A stretch of 64,000 bases of DNA from CAVPFA01 sp963703655 (GCA_963703655.1 CAVPFA010000004.1:62001-126000), one strand, 5' to 3'; counted from the stretch's first letter, positions 8,670 through 17,772 are shown. A program made the numbers and translations. Notes: generated by a model not told the origin, from the sequence alone.

Positions 8670-9220
8670 CCGCTCGCCGCCACGGCCTTCGCGACAAGAC
8701 GGTCAAGAGCGCCAACCGTCACGCCACCGAGAATCCGATCCACGACCCGGCCATCAGGCGCGATGAGAAACGACTGCGGCGGGTCGTCGACCCCGTAGTT
8801 GATCGCGATCTTCTCGTTCGGATCGTCGACCGATGGCCACGTTGCGCCCACCTGTCGCTCGAAAGCAGCCGCGTTCCCCGCACTGTCGCCGAAGACCACC
8901 CCCAACACCGCGACTCGCCGGCCTGCGGGATGGCTGAACGCGAACTTGACGAGGTCAGGTGACTCGACCCGGCAGGGGGGGCACCAGCTCGCGTAGAAGT
9001 TGAGGAGGACGAAGCGGCCTCGCAAGAAAGCCAGCGAGGAATGCCCTCCCGTGAGGTTCGGGCCCGCGACGGGCGGCGCGGGCATGCCGATCAAGGAGCT
9101 CGGCGCCGTCTGTGTCGCCGGCGCCCGGGTCGCCAGCACGGCGACCAACGCGAGAGCGCCGAGCCCGACGCCACACGCGCTCCAGCGGGCCAGCTTCATC
9201 TGACGGGGTCGCTTGCTCAC
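8666..9220 (-). CDS. ccmG: Thiol:disulfide interchange protein CcmG/DsbE
   Basis: A 184-residue membrane-tethered thioredoxin-like protein. An N-terminal membrane helix (about residues 12-30) is followed by the redoxin domain with active site NFYASWCPPCRVE and the typical cis-proline region DDPPQSFLIAPDG. It passes reducing equivalents to CcmH and apocytochrome c. GTG 9220 overlaps the CcmF stop by GTGA. The stop overlaps the ATG of ccmH in the same way. Confidence 0.9.
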   Translation of the reverse strand: MSKRPRQMKLARWSACGVGLGALALVAVLATRAPATQTAPSSLIGMPAPPVAGPNLTGGHSSLAFLRGRFVLLNFYASWCPPCRVESPDLVKFAFSHPAGRRVAVLGVVFGDSAGNAAAFERQVGATWPSVDDPNEKIAINYGVDDPPQSFLIAPDGRVVDRILGGVTVGALDRLVAKAVAASG

Positions 9221-11334
9221 GAACCTGCCCCGGCCCCGACAGGAGAAGGCTCCATACCCGGCTCGGCGGGCTTCGGCCGGCCGGCCCTCGAGCCATTCGG
9301 CCGTGCGACCGAGGCGTCCGCCAGCTCGTCCGCAACATTCGCCCTCGATGTCGCTGTCCGTTGATCGGCGTGATCTGCGTGATCTTCGTGACCTGAGTGA
9401 TCTGCGCCATCTGAGCGACGCCGGCGGCGGCCCGGGATCGCGGCCAGCGCCGCGCCGAACGCGGTGACGGCCCCACCGACCCAGAGCCACAGCACCATCG
9501 GCTGGATGACGACGTCGATGGTGGCCGGACCGTGGGGCGAGACTGCTATGTCGGCCACGGTGAGGTATGTGTCCTCTGTCACCGACGAATCCACTGCCGG
9601 GGTGCCGATCCCCTCGCTTCCGGGAAACACGCTGATGGCCGGGTAGAAACGCGCCCGGTCGACCTGTACCGCCGCGATCTCACCGCTCTTGTTCGGAAGG
9701 GAGAAGCGTTTCGCCCCGATATAGGTAAATGTGTGCCCGTCGTAGCGGACCGACTGGCCGGGCTTCAGCACAAGTTGCGTGCGCTGCCCGTACGAGGTGG
9801 CAGCCGCCAGCCCAACGGCCACGAGGACCACCCCGAGGTGCACGATCATCCCGCCGTTGGCTCGGCCGAACAGGGTCCGCCAGACACCGAGCCCGGCCCT
9901 GTGAGAGGCCGCGGCTGAGAGCACGAGTTGACGTAACGCGCTCGCAGCGGCGAACCCGCCGAGCCCGAATGCCAAGAGCGGTGTGAATCCCCGCACGCCG
10001 GCCAGGACGCAGACCACTACGACGAAGACCCCGGCCCAGGCCGGGATCGCGAGCCGGCGGCGCAGCACGCCTGGGCCCGCCTTCCGCCACGGGAGCGCCG
10101 GCGCCACGGCCATGAAGAACAGCAGCGCGAAGCCGATCGGGAGCGTCATGAGGTCGAAGTACGGCCTTCCGACGGTGACCTGCTGGCCGTTCAATGCCTG
10201 GACCAAGAGCGGGAAGACGGTCCCGAGCAGCACGACGAGAGCGAACCCGGCGAACAGGAGGTTGTTGACCAGAAAGGCTCCCTCCCGTGAGACCGCGGCA
10301 TCGATCGTTCCCGGTGAGCGGAGGGTTTCGCCCCGCCAAGCGATCAGCCCGACTCCGAGCGCGACGACGAGGCCGAAGAACCCCAGAAGCACCGGGCCGA
10401 TCGTCGAGTCCGAAAAGGAGTGCACCGACACGAGCACGCCCGAACGGGTGAGAAACGTCCCGAGAATTGTGAGTGAGAACGCCGCGATCAGAAGCGACAG
10501 GTTCCAGACTCGAAGAAGCCCCCGCCGCTCTTGGACCATCACCGAGTGCAGATACGCAGTGCCGCAAAGCCAAGGCAGGAGGGCGGCGTTCTCGACCGGG
10601 TCCCAGCCCCAGAAACCGCCCCAGCCAAGGACCTGGTAGGACCACCATGCCCCCATCACGATGCCGATCGTCAGGAAAGCCCATGCGAACAGCGTCCAGC
10701 GGCGGGTTTCGAGCAGCCAGCCCTCGTTCAGGCGCCCGGTGACGAGCGTGGCGATGGCGAAGGAGAACGGTACGGTGAACCCGACGAATCCCAGGTACAA
10801 GAAGACCGGGTGAAAAGCGACGAGCGGATTGTCCTGTAGGAGCGGGTTCGGCCCCGCGCCGTCGGCTGGGACGTGGCCTGCGACCGCCGCGAACGGGTTC
10901 GCCGGACCGGCGATGAGGGCGAAGAAGAAGACTGCGACACAAAGGCCGATCAGGCTGGCCCACGCAACGAGCGGATCGGACGCCCGCTTGCGGAACCAGT
11001 GGGTCATCGCTGCCAGATACCCGGCGAGGATCAGAGCCCAGAGCAGGATCGAGCCTTGGAGCGCCGACCACATGCCGGTGATCGAGTACAGGAGGGGCGT
11101 TTCTCGGCTGTTGTTCGCCGCCACGAACGCGATCGAGAAGTCGTGCTCCAAGAAGGCCCGCTCCATGCCGATTGTCGACAGGACAGCACCGGCGAGAACC
11201 CACAGCGCGAACGTCCGGGCGTGGCGGAAAACCGACGCTCGCCCCGTGGCCAGACCGACCCCGATCGTGGCGACGCCCGAGACCGCGGCGATCAGGCTGA
11301 GCGCGACTCCGATCAGACCCAGATCGGCGTTCAT
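9217..11334 (-). CDS. ccmF: Cytochrome c haem lyase subunit CcmF
   Basis: A 705-residue polytopic membrane protein of the haem-handling superfamily. The tryptophan-rich haem-binding motif WGGFWGWDPVENAALLPWL is intact near residues 237-255, with family histidines around it. CcmF with CcmH/I ligates haem from holo-CcmE to apocytochrome. The C-terminal tail after the last membrane helix is unusual: about 60 residues rich in His and Asp (HSGHEDHADHAD) followed by Ala/Pro/Gly. Its codons form a short repetitive GAT-C tract at 9364-9415. ATG 11334 overlaps the ccmE stop by ATGA. Confidence 0.93.
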   Translation of the reverse strand: MNADLGLIGVALSLIAAVSGVATIGVGLATGRASVFRHARTFALWVLAGAVLSTIGMERAFLEHDFSIAFVAANNSRETPLLYSITGMWSALQGSILLWALILAGYLAAMTHWFRKRASDPLVAWASLIGLCVAVFFFALIAGPANPFAAVAGHVPADGAGPNPLLQDNPLVAFHPVFLYLGFVGFTVPFSFAIATLVTGRLNEGWLLETRRWTLFAWAFLTIGIVMGAWWSYQVLGWGGFWGWDPVENAALLPWLCGTAYLHSVMVQERRGLLRVWNLSLLIAAFSLTILGTFLTRSGVLVSVHSFSDSTIGPVLLGFFGLVVALGVGLIAWRGETLRSPGTIDAAVSREGAFLVNNLLFAGFALVVLLGTVFPLLVQALNGQQVTVGRPYFDLMTLPIGFALLFFMAVAPALPWRKAGPGVLRRRLAIPAWAGVFVVVVCVLAGVRGFTPLLAFGLGGFAAASALRQLVLSAAASHRAGLGVWRTLFGRANGGMIVHLGVVLVAVGLAAATSYGQRTQLVLKPGQSVRYDGHTFTYIGAKRFSLPNKSGEIAAVQVDRARFYPAISVFPGSEGIGTPAVDSSVTEDTYLTVADIAVSPHGPATIDVVIQPMVLWLWVGGAVTAFGAALAAIPGRRRRRSDGADHSGHEDHADHADQRTATSRANVADELADASVARPNGSRAGRPKPAEPGMEPSPVGAGAGS

Positions 11335-11900
11335 CTCGTCGACCCGTTGAGCGCCTTCACTCGGTTCGGATGCGCAGCGATGTAGGCATTGGAGTGCTTG
11401 ACGAGTATCTGGTCCGAGGCGAACCGGTCCGTCGTGCCGACAAAATGACCCACCACGACGACCGGGATCCCCGCTTGGAACAGTTGCGGGGGGGAACCCG
11501 TGTTGGTCACGGCAATCTTGACACCGCTGGACTCGACCGCGAACGACACGATCGCCCCCGTCCCGCCCCCGAGGCTGTGAATGGTCCCCGGCACCACGGT
11601 GCCCTCGAGTTGAAAGGTGCTGTCGCCAAGCGTCGCTCTCTGCGCAACCGCCTCGTTCGCAGTCTTGAAGAACACGATGGCCGAGGTGATCCCCTTGAAG
11701 ACGAGGAAACCGATCGCCGCGACGATGACGACCCCGACCACTCCCACCCGGCGCCGCTGACGATGCTGTTCGGGGCTGAGGTCCCTCGAGCGCCGCTGAG
11801 GGCCGACCGGAGCGGTGCCGGCGTCCCCGGACCTCGGCTCGTCCTCGTCGTGATCTCGGGGTGCGATCGGGCCGTGTCCTGGAATCCGGACGTCGGTCAT
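11331..11900 (-). CDS. ccmE: Cytochrome c maturation haem chaperone CcmE
   Basis: A membrane-anchored periplasmic haem chaperone with one N-terminal transmembrane helix (about residues 52-72, VGVVGVVIVAAIGFLVF) and an OB-fold beta domain. The covalent haem-binding motif is the His-x-x-x-Tyr of VKHSNAY; the family form is KHDExY, so the middle residues differ but His and Tyr are kept. The polar N-terminal extension of about 50 residues is longer than usual. ATG 11900 has GGCGGGAA upstream and overlaps the stop of the small ccmD-like gene. Confidence 0.88.
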   Translation of the reverse strand: MTDVRIPGHGPIAPRDHDEDEPRSGDAGTAPVGPQRRSRDLSPEQHRQRRRVGVVGVVIVAAIGFLVFKGITSAIVFFKTANEAVAQRATLGDSTFQLEGTVVPGTIHSLGGGTGAIVSFAVESSGVKIAVTNTGSPPQLFQAGIPVVVVGHFVGTTDRFASDQILVKHSNAYIAAHPNRVKALNGSTR

Positions 11901-12109
11901 GGCGATGTTCCCGCCCTGGACTGCTCGGCGTTTGCCACCGTGGGCTCGGGTTGGCCGGCGGGAGCCCCGGCAGACGGGTTCGAGACGGCGGGTCTCGAGG
12001 CTTCGTCGATTCGCCGCCGAGCGGCCCGCTCGCGACCGAGGAGGCTGATCGAGTAGGTTCCGAGCGTGCCGAGTATGACCACGTAGCCAGCTTCCACGTA
12101 GCCGTTCAT
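11897..12109 (-). CDS. ccmD: CcmD-like small membrane protein
   Basis: A 70-residue protein with one N-terminal membrane helix (YVEAGYVVILGTLGTYSISL) followed by a basic stretch (GRERAARRR) and a Pro/Ala-rich tail. CcmD is typically a 40-70 residue single-helix protein that helps release holo-CcmE from the CcmABC complex. The position between ccmC and ccmE fits exactly, and both borders are ATGA overlaps (with ccmC at 12106-12109, with ccmE at 11897-11900). Sequence conservation in CcmD is low, so the call depends on size, topology and position. Confidence 0.8.
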   Translation of the reverse strand: MNGYVEAGYVVILGTLGTYSISLLGRERAARRRIDEASRPAVSNPSAGAPAGQPEPTVANAEQSRAGTSP

Positions 12110-12861
12110 CTGGCCACCGCCTCCGCACGGCGCTCGGCGATCGCGACCTCGAGCCCCTCGGTCTCCTCGAGGGCGTGCAGTGTCGCAAGGCGGTAGCGGT
12201 GCACCATCATCCAGACGTAGACGAGGGTGAACGAGACGAACCCCAGCAGGAGGGTCCACGCCATGGAGCCGTGCACGTATGTCTTGCCCGTGATCGGGTT
12301 GTCGAGCGATTGAGTCTGGTGCAAGCTCCGCCACCAGTCGACCGAGAAGTAGACGATGGGCACGTCCACGAACGCGACAAGGGCGGCGATCGCCGACCGG
12401 CGCGCCCGAACGTGGAATTCGCCGGGCACGCGGCGCAAGGCGAGGTAGCCCAGGTACAAGACGAACAGCAGTGCCGTCGTCGTGAGCAGCGGGTCCCAGA
12501 CCCACCACGCCCCCCATGTGGGACGTCCCCAGATCGATCCCGAGACCAGCGTGAGGCCGGTGAAGACGACGCCCACTTCTGCCGAAGCGCCGGCAAGCCG
12601 GTCGAAGCGATCGGCCCTCGTTCGCGGCCAGAGGTAGAGGAGGCTTGCGAGGCCGGCGACTCCGTAGGCAAGGAACGCTACCCATGCCATCGGGGGATGG
12701 ACGTAGAGCAACCGCACGAGGTTGCCCATGAACTCGTCCGGTGGAGTGACGACGAGGCCCAACCAGACCGTCGCGGCTACGCCCACGAGTGAGGCTGCCC
12801 CCAGCAACCGGAGAGCGACGGACGCCTGGCGGGGTGCGCGCGCACGGGTCGGTGTGCTCAT
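12106..12861 (-). CDS. ccmC: Haem export/handling protein CcmC
   Basis: A 251-residue protein with about six membrane helices and the tryptophan-rich motif WGAWWVWDPLLTT near residues 116-128, which binds haem for transfer to CcmE. Flanking histidines expected for axial ligation are visible (LLYVHPPMAWVAF and KTYVHGSMAWT). ATG 12861 overlaps the ccmB stop. The C-terminal 20 residues are acidic/Ala-rich. Confidence 0.92.
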   Translation of the reverse strand: MSTPTRARAPRQASVALRLLGAASLVGVAATVWLGLVVTPPDEFMGNLVRLLYVHPPMAWVAFLAYGVAGLASLLYLWPRTRADRFDRLAGASAEVGVVFTGLTLVSGSIWGRPTWGAWWVWDPLLTTTALLFVLYLGYLALRRVPGEFHVRARRSAIAALVAFVDVPIVYFSVDWWRSLHQTQSLDNPITGKTYVHGSMAWTLLLGFVSFTLVYVWMMVHRYRLATLHALEETEGLEVAIAERRAEAVAR

Positions 12862-13526
12862 TCGTCCTCCAGGAGCGGTCCGAAGGCGACTGTGCCGATC
12901 GCGGTGTAGAGCACGGCGAAGACGACGAGCACATCGAGCCATCCTGTGGCTCGCCCAGGCGTTCCGCCGAGGGCGTCCTCCCACGCCTTGGTCGCAGCGA
13001 GGAGGACCGGAGCGACCACGGGGAGGAGGAGAAGGGGGAGGAGAGTTTCTCGGGTCCGGAGGCCCGACGCCACGACGCCGTAGAGGGTCCCGACCGCCGC
13101 GAGGCCGAGGGTGCCCGCGGCGCACGCTGCGACCAGGACGAGCGCCCCGGAGAGCTGTGCCCCGTAGAGAAACGCAACGCCGATCGTGAGCGCGGCCTCG
13201 AGCACCAGAAGCTGGGCGGCGATGGCGCAGGCCTTGCCGAGGAAGATTCCGGCCGGGTCGAGGCCCGACAGGCGCAGCCCGTCCCGGGCGGCGTCGGCCG
13301 ACTCGATGGCGTAGCTGCGCTGCACGGCCAGAATCGTCGACAGCAGGACCGTGATCCAGAACAATCCCGCAGAGGCCGGCGCAAGGACCTGACGGTCGGG
13401 GCCGAGCGCCAGGCCGAACAGGAGCAGGACGGCGAGAGCGAACGGGCCGACCTGATTCAGGCCAACCCGTGACCGGATCTCGATCCGCAGATCCTTCCCG
13501 GCCACGAGGACGGCGTCACGCAACAT
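12858..13526 (-). CDS. ccmB: ABC-type haem exporter permease subunit CcmB
   Basis: A 222-residue integral membrane protein with about six hydrophobic segments and the CcmB-type N terminus DAVLVAGKDLRIEIRSR. It pairs with the CcmA ATPase to drive release of holo-CcmE. The ATG at 13526 lies 11 bp inside the 3' end of ccmA. The C terminus (AFGPLLEDE) ends at the ccmC start with an ATGA overlap. Confidence 0.9.
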   Translation of the reverse strand: MLRDAVLVAGKDLRIEIRSRVGLNQVGPFALAVLLLFGLALGPDRQVLAPASAGLFWITVLLSTILAVQRSYAIESADAARDGLRLSGLDPAGIFLGKACAIAAQLLVLEAALTIGVAFLYGAQLSGALVLVAACAAGTLGLAAVGTLYGVVASGLRTRETLLPLLLLPVVAPVLLAATKAWEDALGGTPGRATGWLDVLVVFAVLYTAIGTVAFGPLLEDE

Positions 13527-14352
13527 GCGCCGGCGCCTCCTTGACCGACGGGATGTTCGAGTGCCTGGCCCCCTGCGCATGGGCCGGCGCCTCCGCGACA
13601 GACGGGATGCTCGAGTGCCCGTCCGCCTGCGCGACCGCCGGCGCAACTGGGACGGGCAGCTCACCGGGCGACAGCTCACCGGCCGTTCGCTCACCGGGCC
13701 GGAGTTGCTCGAGCGGTTCGACCACACGACCGCCGGCGAGATGGACGATCCGATCGGCGACAGTGCGGGCACGATCGTGCTCGTGGGAGGCGAACACGAC
13801 GGTGCGGCCGGCCGCAGCGGACCCCGCAAGAAGCTCGTCGAGAAGATCGCGGCCGTCGTGATCCAGCCCGGCATGCGGTTCGTCGAGCAACCAGAGGCGA
13901 GCGCCGCGCGCGACCAACACAGCCAAACAGGCGCGGCGCTGCTGTCCGGCGGAGCAGCGGCGCACGGGCGTGGACGCCAGCCGGCCCGCGAAGCCCAGTT
14001 GCTCGAGGGCCGGGCCGATCCCCGCGACGGTGCTTCTTGCCGCTCGAACCGCAAACCGCAGGTTCTCCTCTACCGTCAGCTCCTCGTACAGGAACGACTG
14101 ATGTCCGAGCATCCCGACCTCGCGCCGCACCGCGCGCCGATCAGCCATGAGGTCCCGGCCGAGCACCGTGGCCTCGCCCGAATGCACCTCCAGCAAGCCG
14201 GCGAGAACCTTGAGAACGCTGGTCTTGCCTGCGCCGTTCGGACCGCGCAAGTGCACTACCTCGCCCTCGGCAACTTCGAACGAAGCTCCTGCAAGGAGGG
14301 GGAAGCGGCCGGCGAGCGCTACGGCCTCGTGGAGACGAACGGCAGGCGCCAT
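13516..14352 (-). CDS. ccmA: ABC transporter ATPase CcmA
   Basis: The ATPase of the CcmAB complex. Visible motifs are Walker A GPNGAGKTS, the signature RRCSAGQQRRACLA, Walker B LWLLDEPHAGLD and the switch histidine ASHEHD. The ATG at 14352 (MAPAVRLHEAV) is preferred because GGTCGAG precedes it and it fits the family N terminus; ATG 14367 and GTG 14424 are in frame upstream. After the ATPase fold there is a C-terminal tail of about 60 residues with imperfect repeats (ELSPGELPV; HSSIPSVAEAPAHA / HSNIPSVKEAPAHV), absent from ordinary CcmA. Confidence 0.9.
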   Translation of the reverse strand: MAPAVRLHEAVALAGRFPLLAGASFEVAEGEVVHLRGPNGAGKTSVLKVLAGLLEVHSGEATVLGRDLMADRRAVRREVGMLGHQSFLYEELTVEENLRFAVRAARSTVAGIGPALEQLGFAGRLASTPVRRCSAGQQRRACLAVLVARGARLWLLDEPHAGLDHDGRDLLDELLAGSAAAGRTVVFASHEHDRARTVADRIVHLAGGRVVEPLEQLRPGERTAGELSPGELPVPVAPAVAQADGHSSIPSVAEAPAHAQGARHSNIPSVKEAPAHVA

Positions 14353-14472
14353 GGAGATCTCGACCATGCTATGGGCCAGCGGGTCTCGCGGGCCAAGCGG
14401 GAGGCTGGCCCGGGCGTCCGCCACCGCTTCGGCCGCCGCGCCTGCGAGGCTCCTGCCGCCGCTCCCGCCGGA

Positions 14473-15444
14473 TCAGGCGCCGTGGCGGCGGAGAGCGTCG
14501 AGGTCGGCGTCGACCATCATCTCGACTAGCCCTACGAAGTCGACTTGGGTCTTCCAACCAATCTTGTCGCGGGCCTTGGCGGCGTCGCCGACCAGGAGGT
14601 CCACCTCCGCCGGCCTAATGAAGCGCTCGTCGACCTGGACGTGGTCCTCGTACTCGAGGCCCGCCCTGGCGAAGGCGACCTCGCACAGCTCACGCACCGA
14701 GTGCGTCTCGCCCGTGGCCACGACATAGTCGTCCGGCTTGTCCTGCTGGAGCATCGCCCACATCCCCTGGACGTAGTCTCCGGCGAAGCCCCAGTCACGT
14801 TTCGCTTCAAGGTTCCCAAGCCGGAGCTCGCGGTCGAGACCGAGCTTGATCCGCGCGACGCCGTTGGAGACCTTGCGAGTGACGAACTCGAGTCCCCTCC
14901 GCGGGCTCTCGTGATTGAAGAGGATCCCCGACGAGGCGTGCAAGCCATAGCTTTCGCGGTAGTTCACGGTGATCCAGTGCCCGTAAACCTTCGCCACGCC
15001 ATAGGGACTCCGCGGATAGAAGGGGGTGTGCTCGGTCTGGGGGACTTCGCGAACCTTTCCGAACATCTCCGACGAGCTCGCCTGGTAGAAACGAATCTCG
15101 GGATCAGTCAGCCGGATGGCATCGAGGACGCGGGTGACGCCGAGGGCCGTGACCTCGCCGGTGAGCACCGGCTGCTTCCAAGAGGTCTGGACGAAGGACT
15201 GTGCGGCGAGGTTGTAGACCTCGCTCGGGCGATGCTCTCGGAGGACCTCGATGATCGATACCTCGTCGAGGACGTCCGCCGACACCAGTGTCAACCTGTC
15301 TTGAATGTGCGCGATTCGCTCGAAGTTCAAGGTGCTCGAGCGTCGGAGCATCCCGATCACTTCGTAACCTTGCGACAGCAGCCATTCCGCCAGATAGGAG
15401 CCATCCTGACCGGTTATGCCCGTGATCAGCGCCCGCTTTTGCAC
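14473..15444 (-). CDS. gmd: GDP-mannose 4,6-dehydratase
   Basis: A 323-residue short-chain dehydrogenase/reductase of the extended type. It converts GDP-D-mannose to GDP-4-dehydro-6-deoxy-D-mannose, the precursor of fucose, rhamnose-type and perosamine sugars. The NAD(P)-binding ALITGITGQDGSYLAEWLL is at the N terminus; catalytic Ser/Thr and Tyr-x-x-x-Lys are seen in QASSSEMFGK and YPRSPYGVAKVYGHW; NHESPRRG is a family hallmark. GTG 15444 has GGGGGC upstream. No partner sugar enzyme lies beside it; the glycosyltransferase 1.1 kb away might use its product. Confidence 0.93.
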   Translation of the reverse strand: MQKRALITGITGQDGSYLAEWLLSQGYEVIGMLRRSSTLNFERIAHIQDRLTLVSADVLDEVSIIEVLREHRPSEVYNLAAQSFVQTSWKQPVLTGEVTALGVTRVLDAIRLTDPEIRFYQASSSEMFGKVREVPQTEHTPFYPRSPYGVAKVYGHWITVNYRESYGLHASSGILFNHESPRRGLEFVTRKVSNGVARIKLGLDRELRLGNLEAKRDWGFAGDYVQGMWAMLQQDKPDDYVVATGETHSVRELCEVAFARAGLEYEDHVQVDERFIRPAEVDLLVGDAAKARDKIGWKTQVDFVGLVEMMVDADLDALRRHGA

Positions 15445-15586
15445 TGCCCCCGTTCTAGAGGCTGGTGGGCGCGCCCGCAAGACAAACCCAATTCGCACAG
15501 GCACTCCCCTCTCGGGTCTGAGTGTCGGCGCGTCATGACCGGCCGGCGCCGCTCAAGACTCGGCAGCCGCGGTTTGTGGTCTTGCT

Positions 15587-16411
15587 TTAGGGCTCGGGCC
15601 ACCTGGGTTCTCTGTGCTCGGCGAATGCCGCCCGCCCCTCAGCGGCCTCGTCGCCGAGCGTCGCGACCGTGAGCAGGGGATGGAGATATCTGAGCGCCTC
15701 CCGAGGTGGGAAGGCGAGCGTCATGTAGAAGGATTCGCGGCCGGCCCGCATGGCACCGGGTGGCTTGCGTGCGAGAACTCCGGCCAGCTCGTCGACAGCT
15801 GAGTCCAGGTCGGCAACCGCCACGACCCGGTTCACGATGCCGAGCCGCTCGGCTTCCTCGGCTCCGACCCGGCGGCCGGTCATCATGAGCTCGAGTGCCC
15901 GCTTGGGTGTCATCGCCTGAAGCAGAGCGACCGTGACCATGTAAGGCCAGATGCCGACGTCGATCTCGGGTGTGCCGAAGATCGCATCGTCGGCGGCCAC
16001 GACCAAATCGCAGGCGAGCGCCAGGCCCATCCCGCCAGCTAGCGCGTAACCCCGGACCCGGGCGATCGACGGCTTGCCAAGGTCCCACAAATCCTCGAAG
16101 AGCCGACCGAGGTCGCCTCTGGCCTCGTGGTGCACGCCCGCGCGCGAGCCGCCGGCGCCTTGCGGAGGTGCCACTGGCGAACTTGTCCCGACTAGATCGG
16201 CACCTGCGCTGAACGCACGATCGCCCGCACCGGTGAGGACGACGACACGGACGGCTGGATCCGCCCGCGCGTCGGCGAGCGCTGCTCGCAGGAGTGCGAT
16301 CACCTCGCCTGATAGCGCGTTGCGTCGCTCGGGCCGATTGATGGTGATCCGGCGCACCGGCCGCAGGTGGTCGGCGACGACTTCGGCTGGGTTGTCGCTA
16401 GGCACCACCAC
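15587..16411 (-). CDS. Enoyl-CoA hydratase/isomerase family protein
   Basis: A 274-residue crotonase-fold protein. The oxyanion-hole segments are visible as AFSAGADLVG and GYALAGGMGLALACDLVVAA. One of the hydratase glutamates is apparent in FGTPEIDVGIWPY, while the second catalytic position is replaced by glycine/methionine in ALAGGMG, so isomerase or other crotonase chemistry cannot be excluded. Residues 82-100 form a Gly/Pro-rich insertion. Two adjacent GTG codons (16411, 16408) can start it. It is divergent from the glycosyltransferase. Confidence 0.8.
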   Translation of the reverse strand: MVVPSDNPAEVVADHLRPVRRITINRPERRNALSGEVIALLRAALADARADPAVRVVVLTGAGDRAFSAGADLVGTSSPVAPPQGAGGSRAGVHHEARGDLGRLFEDLWDLGKPSIARVRGYALAGGMGLALACDLVVAADDAIFGTPEIDVGIWPYMVTVALLQAMTPKRALELMMTGRRVGAEEAERLGIVNRVVAVADLDSAVDELAGVLARKPPGAMRAGRESFYMTLAFPPREALRYLHPLLTVATLGDEAAEGRAAFAEHREPRWPEP

Positions 16412-16588
16412 ACGAACGCTATCGCCCTGTCAAGGGGGCGAAGGAGGAAACGGAGCAGATGTGCGGTGGCATTGCGCCGCGGCAGTGGCATTGCGCGGCG
16501 GCGGGAGCAGCACCGCGGCAGGGGCCTTGCGGGCGGGCATCGCCGTCTCGGCGCCGGGCGGAGGTTTTTCCACAGCTACGGTGCGTGG
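16412..16588. other. Divergent intergenic region with GC-rich short repeats
   Basis: This gap separates the enoyl-CoA hydratase and glycosyltransferase genes. It contains two close copies of GTGGCATTGCGC (16465-16500) and CGGCGG/CACCGCGGCAG tracts. Promoters for both genes must lie here or further in, but no convincing -35/-10 pair can be picked out. Confidence 0.5.
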
Positions 16589-17644
16589 GTGCACATCCCA
16601 GCCACGGGCAGAGTGGCCATCGTTTCTTACAGACTCGGCAGCGGAGACGGCGTCTCGGCAGAAGCGGCGAAGTGGGGCTGGGCCTTTCGGCAACTGGGGT
16701 TCGACGTGACGACGGTCGCTGGCAGCGGCGAGGCCGATCGCCTCGTACCAGGGCTAGCTGTGAATGCGGACGTCACCGATATGCCCCGCCTGCGGTCAGA
16801 GGTTGCAGAGGCGCTCTCGGGGGCGGACTTGGTGCTCGTGGAGAACCTTTGCTCCCTTCCCCTGAGTCCCGTGGCAGGCCAGGTCGTCTCAGCAGAGCTG
16901 CGCGGAAGGCCGGCCATCCTTCGCCACCACGACCTTGCTTGGCAACGCGCTCACCTAGCACATCTCGGTCCGCCCCCTACCGACCCGGCGTGGCGACACG
17001 CTTGCATCAACGCACGATCACAGCGAGAGCTCGCGGCGAGGGGCATCCAAGCCGAGCTCTTTTACAATTGTTTCGATCCGAATCCACCGAGGGGTAACCG
17101 CACGTCCGTACGAGCCGCACTCGGCGTGAGCGAAGACGAACTTCTCGTGCTTCAACCCACCCGAGCGATCCGAAGAAAGAACGTCGCCGGCGGGTTGCGT
17201 CTCGCCGGCGACCTCGACGCCACCTATTGGTTGCTCGGGCCACCGGAGGATGGTTATGACGAGGAGCTCGAGCGGCTGCTCGAGGTGGCGCGGCGAAAGA
17301 CGAAGGTACTGCGAGGACAAGGGCTGCCCGGCGCGACGATGGCGGACGCGTACGCGGCCTGCGACCTTGTGACGCTGCCGTCCACCTGGGAAGGGTTCGG
17401 CAACCCGAGCATCGAGTCCGCTCTCAGCCGCCGTCCGCTGGCGATGGGGCCGTACCCCGTCGGCCGCGAGCTTCGTCGCTTCGGGTTCCGATGGTTTCCA
17501 ATAAACGATCCCGATCCCGTCCTCGCTTGGTTGGCGAATCCCAGCCCGGAACTGCTCGACCGCAACCAAGCGGTGGCAAGAGCGCACTTTTCGCTCGCGG
17601 ATCTGCCCGCCCGGTTAAGCGCATGGCTGGCTCGACCGGTCTGA
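16589..17644 (+). CDS. Glycosyltransferase family 4-like protein
   Basis: A 351-residue retaining GT-B glycosyltransferase. The N-terminal half has RVAIVSYRLGSGDGVSAEAAKW, typical of the acceptor domain. The C-terminal half has the nucleotide-sugar-binding region (VLQPTRAIRRKN, later LPSTWEGFGNPSIESALS with the E-x7-E motif). It probably builds a cell-surface polysaccharide or glycolipid; the sugar is unknown. GTG 16589 is used; GTG 16613 (VAIVSYR) is an equally good start. Its stop codon lies inside a 37-bp tandem duplication. Confidence 0.82.
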   Translation: MHIPATGRVAIVSYRLGSGDGVSAEAAKWGWAFRQLGFDVTTVAGSGEADRLVPGLAVNADVTDMPRLRSEVAEALSGADLVLVENLCSLPLSPVAGQVVSAELRGRPAILRHHDLAWQRAHLAHLGPPPTDPAWRHACINARSQRELAARGIQAELFYNCFDPNPPRGNRTSVRAALGVSEDELLVLQPTRAIRRKNVAGGLRLAGDLDATYWLLGPPEDGYDEELERLLEVARRKTKVLRGQGLPGATMADAYAACDLVTLPSTWEGFGNPSIESALSRRPLAMGPYPVGRELRRFGFRWFPINDPDPVLAWLANPSPELLDRNQAVARAHFSLADLPARLSAWLARPV

Positions 17645-17692
17645 CCGAGGCGGAGGCGCATGGCTGGCTCGACCGGCCTGACCGAGGCGAAT
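17619..17692. repeat. 37-bp tandem duplication across the glycosyltransferase stop codon
   Basis: Two units (17619-17655 and 17656-17692) differ at one or two bases. The unit length is not a multiple of three. The first copy contains the TGA stop of the glycosyltransferase, so the second copy lies in the gap before the TetR gene. Confidence 0.88.
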
Positions 17693-17772
17693 TGGATCCG
17701 ATCGGCGTCTCATGCCTGGGGAGCGACCGTCGACAGGTTCGGCGGTGTGCCCGATCGGTAGGATTCGGGCTC

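Noticed and set aside
11897..13384. 495-codon minus-strand ORF across ccmC and ccmB
   Set aside because: Only its last 70 codons are a real gene (the ccmD-like protein); the rest is out of frame with two conserved genes.
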